Source: a methanogenic archaeon ISO4-H5
GTDB lineage: Archaea > Thermoplasmatota > Thermoplasmata > Methanomassiliicoccales > Methanomethylophilaceae
Assembly: GCA_001560915.1 (NCBI GenBank)
Contig: CP014214.1
Location: 496,001 to 560,000 of the forward strand
Direction of reading: 5' to 3'
DNA length: 64,000 nucleotides
Shown: piece by piece, positions 15,868 through 23,427 of the stretch
Layout of the letters: each line of letters opens with the position of its first letter
Position numbering within the stretch: the stretch's first letter is position 1
Notes under the pieces: model-generated
What the model was told of the DNA's origin: nothing
Databases searched by the model: none
Seen by the model: the letters and a program-made list of their open reading frames with translations, nothing else
Position numbers and translations under genes: made by a program

Positions 15868-18002
15868 CCCACCTCCCTCCTCTTCTTAACCAGGAGATAG
15901 ATGAAGAACGGCGCTCCGATAAGGGCGGTGACGACTCCGATGGGTAGCACTCCGTAGATGGGCGCAGTGAGATGTGCCAGATAGTCGCACATGATGATGA
16001 AGGCGGCCCCCGCCACGGCGGACGTGGGAATGATTATGCGGTTGTCGGGACCGAGGATGAGCCTCATGATGTGGGGGATGACGAGACCGATGAATCCGAT
16101 GGTCCCCACGAATGCTACGCAGGCGGCGACCACCAGGGTCGAGATCACCAGAAGGAACAGCCTGACCTTCCGTACATCTACACCCAGGTCCATGGCGTGG
16201 GCGTCGCCGAGCATGAGGGCGTTGAGGTTACGGCATTGGGTGAACATCAGGATTATGCCTGCCACGATGAACGGTACGGCGATGAGGAAGTCGGTCCAGC
16301 CGGAGCTAACCACGTTCCCCAGGTTGCCCATGGTCCAGAAGACGATGCTGCCCATCCTGTCGCTGGGCGCGATGTAAGTGAGCAGGGAGACCAATGCGGA
16401 TATCAGCGAGGAGACCGCCACTCCTGCCAGTACGAGGGTCTCGGTCCTCACCGAGTTGCCGCGGGTGTGCGAGATCGCGTAGACGATGACCATCGTCAGC
16501 AGACAGAACGCGAAGGCGAGTATCGGCTGGAAGATCGCCACGGAGGCGGTGAAGATGCTGATGGCTATGGCGGAACCGAGGGAGGCTCCGGAGGACAGAC
16601 CGAGGATGTATGGTGTGGCCAGGGGATTCCTGAACACCGCCTGCATGACGGCACCGGTGACGGCGAGGCCCGCTCCGACGAAGATGCCGAACGCCACCCT
16701 CGGGAGGTTCTGTTTGTTGACGATGATGTCGTTGCCCCAGGTCCCGTGGCCCATTAGTGCGTTCCAGGTGTCGATGATACCCAAGGTGCGGTTGCCCGCC
16801 CAGGAGAGGTCCAGGAGTATGAAGAGGAACAGGATAATGGAGACAGCGGCGAGGACGGCCGACATCTTGGCGAAGTTCCTGATGCCGATGCTGCTGTTAC
16901 CGGTCCTTCTGATCTGTACGAGGCAGTATATCCCCCATACGATCATGGCGGCGACCAGGATCACGAGGGCTGCGGAGGCGTAGGCCACGTATTTGTTCCC
17001 GTCGTCGTTCCCCGCGGGGGCGGAGGGACGGTCGTAGAGGTTCACCGCGATCTCGGTGAGGCCGTCGGCGGACTCGGGATTCCAGTTGTTCCAATGGAGT
17101 CCCATGGGAACCACCAGGACGGAACGGTCGCCGCCGAAGACCTCGGTGTAGAACTCGTCGAGGGTATGGCCGGTGAAATAGGAGTTCTGGACGAACAGGA
17201 CGGTGTCGCGGTTGTTCTCCAGCAGCGTCACGATAGTGTTGGTGTCTCCGTAGTTTTTTCCTTTGTCCGGGTCTTTGCCGATGATATCGGCTCCGACCAT
17301 CTCGAGCATGCTCGGCATGATACCCTTGTTGCCGATCATCAGGCTACCGCTGTAGTATGCGACGTACATCGCCTTGGGCCTCTCGCTGTATGACGAGATG
17401 TAATCCTGTACGTGAGCGATCTTGGCATCCATGTCGGCGACGGAGGCAGGGGTACCGCCGGTGGCGATGAGGCTCACAGTCCTTACGAAGTCGACGATCC
17501 CCTGATAGCTGTCGATGGAGACCCAGACGAGGACTTTTGTGAACCCTTCGCTCTCCAGGATGGTGCGGAGTGTTTCGTTGCTCGAGTAGGAGGTGAGGAT
17601 GATGGTATCGTCCAGGGAGAGATCTCCGGAATCGACCATGCCTACCAACGTAGTCCTGATATAGTCATGGTTGGTGGTGCCGTAGAAACTGCCGAGACTG
17701 TTGGTCGTGAGGGTCTCCAACTGGGGGTAGTTGTTGTAAGAATACAGGGAGTACTTGTCCACCGCGACGATCTTGTCGATGGCACCCGCGTCGGCGATGG
17801 TCATCGTGGCACCGGCCCCGCCCGATACGATACGGTTCGCAGGCCCGGAATAAGCGAAGCTCCTTCCGGTCCCGTCCTGGACGATGAACGAGGAATCCGC
17901 ATCGCCGGTGTCGGATACTGACACGATTGCAAAAAGAGATACGGACATCAGCAATACAGCGATAACCGCAAATGACTTACCGCGTTTCACCCGGTGTTCC
18001 AT
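15861..18002 (-). CDS. Fused substrate-binding protein and FecCD/BtuC-type permease
   Basis: One 713-residue chain carries two importer parts. Residues 1-35 are a signal or anchor helix (KRGKSFAVIAVLLMSVSL). About 40-345 is a class III metal/corrinoid-binding protein (NRIVSGGAGATMTIADAGAIDKIVAVD at its start). About 350-380 is the membrane helix that normally anchors archaeal binding proteins (YVAYASAALVILVAAMIVWG). The rest is a BtuC-like permease with LPRVAFGIFVGAGLAVTGAVMQ, NPLATPYILG and GFIGLVIPHIMR. I start at MEHRVKRG (18002); the frame stays open to 18086 but that stretch lacks signal-peptide character. The order suggests read-through fusion of neighbouring genes. Confidence 0.85.
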   Translation of the reverse strand: MEHRVKRGKSFAVIAVLLMSVSLFAIVSVSDTGDADSSFIVQDGTGRSFAYSGPANRIVSGGAGATMTIADAGAIDKIVAVDKYSLYSYNNYPQLETLTTNSLGSFYGTTNHDYIRTTLVGMVDSGDLSLDDTIILTSYSSNETLRTILESEGFTKVLVWVSIDSYQGIVDFVRTVSLIATGGTPASVADMDAKIAHVQDYISSYSERPKAMYVAYYSGSLMIGNKGIMPSMLEMVGADIIGKDPDKGKNYGDTNTIVTLLENNRDTVLFVQNSYFTGHTLDEFYTEVFGGDRSVLVVPMGLHWNNWNPESADGLTEIAVNLYDRPSAPAGNDDGNKYVAYASAALVILVAAMIVWGIYCLVQIRRTGNSSIGIRNFAKMSAVLAAVSIILFLFILLDLSWAGNRTLGIIDTWNALMGHGTWGNDIIVNKQNLPRVAFGIFVGAGLAVTGAVMQAVFRNPLATPYILGLSSGASLGSAIAISIFTASVAIFQPILAFAFCLLTMVIVYAISHTRGNSVRTETLVLAGVAVSSLISALVSLLTYIAPSDRMGSIVFWTMGNLGNVVSSGWTDFLIAVPFIVAGIILMFTQCRNLNALMLGDAHAMDLGVDVRKVRLFLLVISTLVVAACVAFVGTIGFIGLVIPHIMRLILGPDNRIIIPTSAVAGAAFIIMCDYLAHLTAPIYGVLPIGVVTALIGAPFFIYLLVKKRREVGW

Positions 18003-18054
18003 GGTATCCCGTGTTATTGTTGGATAGGTAAAGTAACAATAAACGTAATAAGGT

Positions 18055-18068
18055 TTACCCTCGGGTAA
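18055..18068. promoter_or_regulatory. Dyad upstream of the ABC importer
   Basis: TTACCC-TC-GGGTAA forms a perfect 6-bp-arm inverted repeat about 53 bases before the importer start. A second, looser pair (TTATTGTT and AACAATAA, 18014-18042) lies between it and the gene. A metalloregulator or corrinoid-responsive operator is possible but unproven. Confidence 0.35.
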
Positions 18069-18173
18069 CACCGCCTTTGCTGGCAAGACAGAGTGTGGGG
18101 ATAGGGAAGGTTCCCGACTCGGGAACTCGGTGCTCCCCGATCTCTCCCGTGTATGAGGAATTGCAAGAGGAGT

Positions 18174-19394
18174 TCAGAACGGGTCCTTCACCCATTCGTC
18201 GTAATCGATAATCCTGATGCCTTCGACGTCCTCAAAGCCGGGATTTCCTTTGCATACGATAAACTTCGGATAATTGTCTGTGATTGCCTTCAAAGGAGCC
18301 AATTCCCGCTTCAGAGTATCTGCAGAGGAGATATCCGAGCATACTTGATAATAGGCCTTGTGGTTCGGAGCCCATACAGCGAAATCAATCTCTTTTCCGT
18401 CTTCATCGAAGGTGCATACGGTGCCGTACATCTTTTTCAGTTCCATGAAGACGATATTCTCCATGATGCCGTCTATATCATCAGGATGCGCTGGGACTAA
18501 CGAATTCCTGATTCCGATATCTGTGCAATAGAACTTCTCGCTCGTGCGCAGATAATTTTTGGTGGCGGAATCCATCCGCTTCGCACGGTAGAACAGCATC
18601 GCTGATTCAAGCATTGAAATATAGGAATCCACCGTCTCCGGGTTGGTTTTGGAGGAGGTGCTCGTCAGGTATCCCGCAGCACTTCTGACAGACACTCTGT
18701 CGCCGATGTTGCGCATCATGAAACGGTTAAGATTGTTCAGTTTCACGCTGTTTCTGATTTCATTCCGTTGAACTACGTCCTTAACGAATACGGTATTGAA
18801 TATCCCTGTGAGCATAAGATCTATCAAATCAGAATCGGTCCCATCCATCAGGGCTACGGCCGGGAGCGACCCGCTCTGTTGGAATCTCCTCAGAAGCTTA
18901 GATTCCTCCGATTTATCCCCTCTGGCTCTTCTGAATTCAACGAACTCTCTGAATGTGAGAGGGTATACGTTTATCTCGATGAACCTCCCAGATAGTTTTG
19001 AGGCCAATTGGGAGGATAGCATGTTTGCGTTCGATCCGGTTATGTATACTTCCGCACCTGTGTCATAGAATGATTCGACAGCACGTTCCCAACCGTCAAT
19101 GTCCTGCATCTCATCCAAGAAGATGAACGAGCCCCGCCCTACGCTGATTTTTGATTTTACGTCATCAATTAAACCGCGGAGATCGGGTCTTTCCTCTTCG
19201 AGTTCTTCGTCGAATTTGCGGTAGTAGATGGCGGAGGGATCTGTGCCGGAGGCTACGAGGTCCTCTATGAAGAGTTTCATTAAAGTGGATTTGCCCGTGC
19301 GTCTCATTCCGACCAGAATCTTGATCATCGGAGTGTGAATAGATCTCCTCAGTAAGTCCTGATATACTGGGCGTGAAACGTATTTATCGGACAT
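18174..19394 (-). CDS. AAA ATPase with DUF4143 nuclease-like C-terminus
   Basis: Belongs to the large archaeal/bacterial AAA_14-DUF4143 group of unknown role. Walker A GMRRTGKST is at about residue 28, Walker B FIFLDEMQDI near 90, sensor TGSNA near 115, and a C-terminal DUF4143 portion with a PD-(D/E)XK-like pattern (MELKKM, then KEIDFAVW). It is complete at 406 residues. The gene stands alone, and the region just before the start contains paired GGTTATAACC dyads. A second member of the same group lies at 29608-30888 but is only distantly similar. Confidence 0.85.
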   Translation of the reverse strand: MSDKYVSRPVYQDLLRRSIHTPMIKILVGMRRTGKSTLMKLFIEDLVASGTDPSAIYYRKFDEELEEERPDLRGLIDDVKSKISVGRGSFIFLDEMQDIDGWERAVESFYDTGAEVYITGSNANMLSSQLASKLSGRFIEINVYPLTFREFVEFRRARGDKSEESKLLRRFQQSGSLPAVALMDGTDSDLIDLMLTGIFNTVFVKDVVQRNEIRNSVKLNNLNRFMMRNIGDRVSVRSAAGYLTSTSSKTNPETVDSYISMLESAMLFYRAKRMDSATKNYLRTSEKFYCTDIGIRNSLVPAHPDDIDGIMENIVFMELKKMYGTVCTFDEDGKEIDFAVWAPNHKAYYQVCSDISSADTLKRELAPLKAITDNYPKFIVCKGNPGFEDVEGIRIIDYDEWVKDPF

Positions 19395-19396
19395 AT

Positions 19397-19456
19397 GATA
19401 GGTTATAACATATCACTATTTAAACCGATTTATAATTTGTACGGTTATAACCTATC
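19397..19456. repeat. Perfect 13-bp inverted repeat around the DUF4143 gene promoter
   Basis: GATAGGTTATAAC (19397-19409) and GTTATAACCTATC (19444-19456) are exact inverse copies 34 bases apart. Each contains all or most of the small palindrome GGTTATAACC. On the minus strand the TATA-like TTATAAAT and TTTAAATAG lie between them, so bound protein would bracket the promoter. The first arm ends two bases from the start codon. Confidence 0.8.
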
Positions 19457-19856
19457 AAATTAAGACTTTTTATGTAAACGTAAAAGCAAGTCCAAAAACC
19501 TTTTTTTCAAGCATTCACATAATCTTCTGTTATCTTTACCATGTTTTCCAGACCTTCAATAGGTCTGTCGGCAGTATTGATCTTAAGATGACGCAACATT
19601 TAGCACTAGATTGTTTTTGATCATCATTTTGGATGTTTTTCGAGTGGATTTTCGCCGATTCAGGAGGATTTCTATGAATTTTCACGGTTTCAAGACGGTT
19701 TTTACGGCAAATACAGACCGTACGAATCGTACCTGCGATACTTGGTCTAGTGCTATATAGCACTATACCGGCGGTACCGATCCGGACATGCCATCGGATG
19801 CTGCAGTATTACATGTACACCATAGCTTCAAATAAGGACATATCGAAAACATCATT

Positions 19857-21092
19857 ATGTACAGGTCGCTGAAGATGAGGATCGAACCGGACTCGGAGCA
19901 GAGGAAGGTTATCGAGGCATCGTTCAGATACCACTGTTATGTATACAACGCCCTCATCACCGCCTGCAAATCATATTACAGGAGCAACGGCAGGCTGCCT
20001 TCCCAGTTCGATCTCAACAAGCTGTGTACGAGGATCTGGCACAACTGTCCCTTCCTTCACGGGTACCTCTATCAGAATGCCATGAACGAGACCGCGAAAC
20101 GCGTCCTTCAGGCATTCGCCAAATGCGAGGAGAACCGCAGGAGGAAGGAGAGGAGGAAGTCCAAAGGAAAGGCCGATAAGGAGAATGCCGAGTTAACCGG
20201 ATCTCCGGAAACGGTATTGGTCTGTCCCAGGTTCAGGAAGCCCTCCAGATTCCATTCGTACACCAATCCCCTGCACATGGAGGTCTTTACCGAAAGGAAC
20301 GGAAGGCGCATGATGAAGGTCTCCAAGGTCAAGGGTCCTGTCCGCTGCTATAACCAGAAGACCCCGGTCCCCGGGGTGCCCAGGACATGTACCATTGAAA
20401 AGGCGGATAAGGGCACCCATACCGAATATTACGCATGTCTCTCCTGCTGGGACGATATCGAACGCCGCAGAGGGGATGAGTATCTGGGCGGACATTCCCC
20501 CGATGCCGTGGGAATAGATGTGGGAGTATCCAAGACCGCCACGCTGTCCGACGGCACAGTGTACGGTAACGATCATATGTACTCTAAACTGCTGGACCTT
20601 TTCAGGAAGAAGCACGAGGCATTCAGCAATATGCTTCCGGGTACTCCCGGATACAGGAAGGCAAGGTCCCGTCTGAGCCATCTCTACGGGAGGCTCAGGG
20701 GGATCCGCAGGAACAATGTGGAAACCATCTCCCGTCAGATTGTAGATGCTTTCGACATAATATGCATGGAGGATCTGAAAGTAGGAAAGATAAGAAGGAG
20801 ATCCAGAGGAAAACGCATGACGAACGCATACGACGACGCATCCCTGGGGATGCTGAGGAGGAGGCTCATCGACAAAGCGATAGAAGCTGGCCGTAAGATA
20901 ATCCTCGTCGATCCCAAATGGACGTCCCAGGTATGCTGCAGATGCGGAGCATGCGTGAGGAAAGGCCTGGAGGTAAGGACACACGTGTGTCCCGAATGCG
21001 GTCTGGTAATAGACCGCGACCTCAACAGTGCGATAAACATCTTGATATGGGGGTTGACCGGCAACCCTTTCCCTGAAAGATGGGATGAATAG
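19857..21092 (+). CDS. tnpB: TnpB RNA-guided nuclease, second copy
   Basis: 411 residues, same domains as the copy at 10173: RuvC GIDVGVSK, CMEDL and DRDLN, and zinc ribbon CCRCG with CPECG. All catalytic residues are retained. Differences cluster in the linker near residues 100-120 and at the ICMEDLKVGKIRRRS segment, where copy 1 reads PVRKLRRKS. It also ends in TAG followed by the same tetraloop hairpin. Two complete copies with many silent and a few coding differences suggest older duplication rather than a very recent jump. Confidence 0.93.
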   Translation: MYRSLKMRIEPDSEQRKVIEASFRYHCYVYNALITACKSYYRSNGRLPSQFDLNKLCTRIWHNCPFLHGYLYQNAMNETAKRVLQAFAKCEENRRRKERRKSKGKADKENAELTGSPETVLVCPRFRKPSRFHSYTNPLHMEVFTERNGRRMMKVSKVKGPVRCYNQKTPVPGVPRTCTIEKADKGTHTEYYACLSCWDDIERRRGDEYLGGHSPDAVGIDVGVSKTATLSDGTVYGNDHMYSKLLDLFRKKHEAFSNMLPGTPGYRKARSRLSHLYGRLRGIRRNNVETISRQIVDAFDIICMEDLKVGKIRRRSRGKRMTNAYDDASLGMLRRRLIDKAIEAGRKIILVDPKWTSQVCCRCGACVRKGLEVRTHVCPECGLVIDRDLNSAINILIWGLTGNPFPERWDE

Positions 21093-21159
21093 CCTGACGT
21101 TCGCGTACAGGCACAAAACAGATGGGATCTAGTGCTAAAACTGGTTTCATCTAAGGTTG
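21092..21159 (+). ncRNA. Candidate omega-RNA 3' scaffold of TnpB copy 2
   Basis: The TTCG-capped hairpin at 21092-21112 is base-for-base the same as in copy 1, and the following 47 bases to the element edge are nearly so. The guide would begin at 21160 inside the DUF1828 gene. Confidence 0.55.
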
Positions 21160-21830
21160 ATGAGACGCTTGTGATCCTTTTTGGAGATGTCTGCTTTATC
21201 CGCAATCACGACAATTGTCTTGTATGGTTTGCCTGAATTGCGGGCAAAAATCAAGTTTATAAATGTCTCTTTAGCTCTCTCTGAATTGTTCACGCCGAAA
21301 ACAAGTACGGGTGTCTTTCCTTCGATGAATACATCTGGCTCGATAGTGTCTTCTCCGGATTGTATTTTCTTTCTGAAATCGCACTTGGTGCTGAGGGAAG
21401 AATTCTGATAGCTTGCCTTTATGTCATCCAAGAATGTGTTGGCAACATTGGAACGGCTCAGATGTCTCATTCCTGCAATCTGCAATATTGCCTGCTCCAT
21501 AGAAGATAGTGCTTCGCCAATCTTTGTTATTTCCTTGACGAACGTATGGATGCGGCCATTATCCAGTCTTACTTGGTTTTGATCAATGATGGCATCGCGG
21601 AGAGCTTCCCTCAATGGCGTGAAATTGTATTCTTCATAGGATAACCACATCAGGGTGTGACCCTCATCGGTCAGTTCGTAACCCTCTTTCTCTTTTTTGA
21701 GAACAATATGTAATTCGTCCCCGTCATCGAAGTATTTGTCTGTATGAACCATGTATTCTTCTGAGCCGAGTTCTTCAATATCATATGAGCGGCAAATTGA
21801 TTCCTTGATTGCATTGATGATACTCTCCAT
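21147..21830 (-). CDS. DUF1828/DUF1829 protein with element-derived C-terminus
   Basis: The N-terminal 90 residues fit DUF1828 (YELTDEGHTLMWLSYEEYNF) and the rest DUF1829 (a REase-like fold with DVFIEGKTPVLVFGVNN). The biochemical role is unknown; such genes are often found with small partner genes in defence or toxin settings. The last four residues and the stop are read from the right end of TnpB copy 2, so the natural C-terminus has been replaced. The start overlaps the stop of an upstream remnant by one base (TGATG), implying a former coupled pair. At 227 residues the loss is probably small. Confidence 0.7.
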   Translation of the reverse strand: MESIINAIKESICRSYDIEELGSEEYMVHTDKYFDDGDELHIVLKKEKEGYELTDEGHTLMWLSYEEYNFTPLREALRDAIIDQNQVRLDNGRIHTFVKEITKIGEALSSMEQAILQIAGMRHLSRSNVANTFLDDIKASYQNSSLSTKCDFRKKIQSGEDTIEPDVFIEGKTPVLVFGVNNSERAKETFINLIFARNSGKPYKTIVVIADKADISKKDHKRLINLR

Positions 21831-22101
21831 CAGAAATCCTCCAGGGTCACATGTCCTTTCATTCTCAAATCTTTGATATGCATATCCTCAAGAAAATGTT
21901 TGTCTCGTTGAAAGTGGCCTCTGCTTCTGATATCGCACGACTGCGAGTTATAGCTATCGCTGGGATAATACGAATAAATCAGCTGCCATCGTCAGGAATT
22001 CTCTGCAGACGTGTGCGGATGTGTTCGACATCCCATTTTGTCATTCCCGCGGTCTGTGCCAGCATAACGATGTCGGTCTTGGTCGCTCGGGCATGGTCCA
22101 A
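21830..22101 (-). pseudogene. Broken gene upstream of DUF1828, frameshifted and cut by IS110
   Basis: Two frames read as protein: first LDHARATKTDIVMLAQTAG up to RIPDDGS and a TGA at 21979-21981, then after a frame change IYSYYPSDSYNSQSCDIRS up to HVTLEDF, whose stop overlaps the DUF1828 start. No normal start remains because the IS110-family element begins just upstream. I read this as the 3' part of a partner gene with one frameshift near 21985. I do not recognise the family. Confidence 0.45.
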
Positions 22102-22111
22102 GTTTGAATGA

Positions 22112-22289
22112 CGTGGTCACCCTTTGAGGAGGGGCCTACAAAACATCTGCGCGATCCGATCCCTCACGACCTTACGACACGTCCGTGACGTCTAACAGGT
22201 TCATACCTGTCCCGATGGTGAATAGGATGCTGCTTCTCAATCTCCACCGGAGATTGGGAAGGCGCATCCGACCTTCGAGTGTGATGTTT
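22112..22289 (-). ncRNA. Candidate bridge RNA / structured right end of the IS110-family element
   Basis: This non-coding stretch follows the transposase and folds strongly: ACAGGT-TCAT-ACCTGT (22195-22210) and a long stem from 22225 to 22269 (GGATGC, CTTCTCAATCTC against GAGATTGGGAAG, GCATCC) with a four-base loop. IS1111-type members of the family carry their bridge RNA downstream of the transposase, and the position fits. Part of the structure could instead be a terminator. Element edges are not proven. Confidence 0.45.
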
Positions 22290-23330
22290 TCATGCCTTCA
22301 CCGGCGATGAGAATCTGTACACCTGGTGTCTGGTCAGCATCGCCCAGATTATGCATACAAGTTTCCTCATCGCTGCAGTGGTAGCTTTCCAATGCGGCAT
22401 TACCTCTTTTTTCCGCTTGTAGAATCTTGCCAAATCGCTGTCCGGGTAGTACTTCGAATGATTCACGACCACATTCGCAAGATACTTGCGGACAAGCGGA
22501 TCGCCCCGCTTGTTGATGTGACCGTGAAGATCGCGGTCCCCTCCGGATTCGTGCCTGGTTATCTTCAGCCCGAAATACGACACGAGACTCTCAGGGGTCT
22601 CGAATCTCTCTATCCCGTCGATTGCGGTATAGATTGTCGCTGCGGTTTGGATGGCTATTCCCTTGATCGACATCAGGTTCTTCACATCCTCATTGTCCTT
22701 GAACAACGATTCCAGACCTTCCCTGGAGGTCTCGATGTGTGCCATCACTGAAGCCATGTCCTCGACCATTATGGTCAGAGCAGGATGATCCAAGGACTTC
22801 AGATAAGTCATCGCCTTGTTCGAGTAGACATTCTTTAGGCCTTTCGGCAGATGGATGTCGAACAAATCCATGTATGCCTGGATTCTGAGATTCAGCTTAT
22901 CCCTCTGCTCGCTGCAGTCGTTCATGACTCTGCACAGTTCCTTCGCCTTCATCGAATCGATATCGGCGAAATGTACCAGAGCATATTTCCTGCGACCCGT
23001 GAAATGATCCTTGCACATCCTGGCCAGCTTGGTGGCATCCTCGAGATCCGTCTTGAAATCCGTCTTGGAGATCTCCGTCACACATCCGTGTCCCGTGTGG
23101 AGACCCTCCACACGGTACCCTCTGTCCTTGAAGAAATGATACACCCTGTGAGCGGTGGTCAGGTTCTCGAAGAGGATGTACGAATCCTCCGGAGAATAAC
23201 GGTCGACGATGGCGGAGCATCCTTCATCGTTGGTTCCAAAATCGATGATCTGGTCGATGACCTTCTCATCATCATTCATTACAACTGCTGTACAAATTGA
23301 CTTATGTACATCGATACCAATGTAGTTCAT
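22290..23330 (-). CDS. IS110-family DEDD transposase (serine recombinase-like)
   Basis: Catalyses RNA-guided insertion of its element. The N-terminal RuvC-like domain has YIGIDVHKS with the first Asp, LFENL with the Glu and SKTDFKTDLEDATKLA with the later acids. The C-terminal Transposase_20 domain has LMSIKGIAIQTAATI and the conserved serine in TRHESGGDRD. I start at MNYIGIDVHK (23330), which is 346 residues; the frame is open 12 codons further. It appears intact. It is inserted between the broken DUF1828 partner gene and the MMPL transporter. Confidence 0.9.
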   Translation of the reverse strand: MNYIGIDVHKSICTAVVMNDDEKVIDQIIDFGTNDEGCSAIVDRYSPEDSYILFENLTTAHRVYHFFKDRGYRVEGLHTGHGCVTEISKTDFKTDLEDATKLARMCKDHFTGRRKYALVHFADIDSMKAKELCRVMNDCSEQRDKLNLRIQAYMDLFDIHLPKGLKNVYSNKAMTYLKSLDHPALTIMVEDMASVMAHIETSREGLESLFKDNEDVKNLMSIKGIAIQTAATIYTAIDGIERFETPESLVSYFGLKITRHESGGDRDLHGHINKRGDPLVRKYLANVVVNHSKYYPDSDLARFYKRKKEVMPHWKATTAAMRKLVCIIWAMLTRHQVYRFSSPVKA

Positions 23331-23372
23331 GGCCTCTTGTCTCCTTTGCTTCAAATAAAGAAGCAAGAGGCC
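23331..23372. repeat. Hairpin at the upstream end of the IS110-family element
   Basis: GGCCTCTTG and CAAGAGGCC arms (9 bp perfect) enclose a second CTTC/GAAG pair. It is immediately followed by another stem, CCACTTTT against AAAAGTGG (23371-23400). The first probably belongs to the element end; the second may be element or neighbour sequence. Confidence 0.45.
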
Positions 23373-23408
23373 ACTTTTAACGAAATCGTTTGAAAAGTGG
23401 TTTGGGGT

Positions 23409-23423
23409 CGGGAGAATCTCCCG
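23409..23423 (-). terminator. Hairpin after the MMPL gene
   Basis: CGGGAGA-A-TCTCCCG is a perfect 7-bp stem four bases beyond the MMPL stop codon. Confidence 0.4.
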
Positions 23424-23427
23424 TGTT

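Larger units (their letters stand above)
19580..21159 (+). mobile_element. TnpB-only IS200/IS605-type element, copy 2
   Basis: Aligns with 9892-11475 along its whole length, with the same left-end TAGCACTA hairpin (19748-19765), right-end CTAGTGCTAAA and CATCTAAGGTTG edge. Its right end lies inside the last codons of the minus-strand DUF1828 gene, which shows insertion into that gene. Confidence 0.85.
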
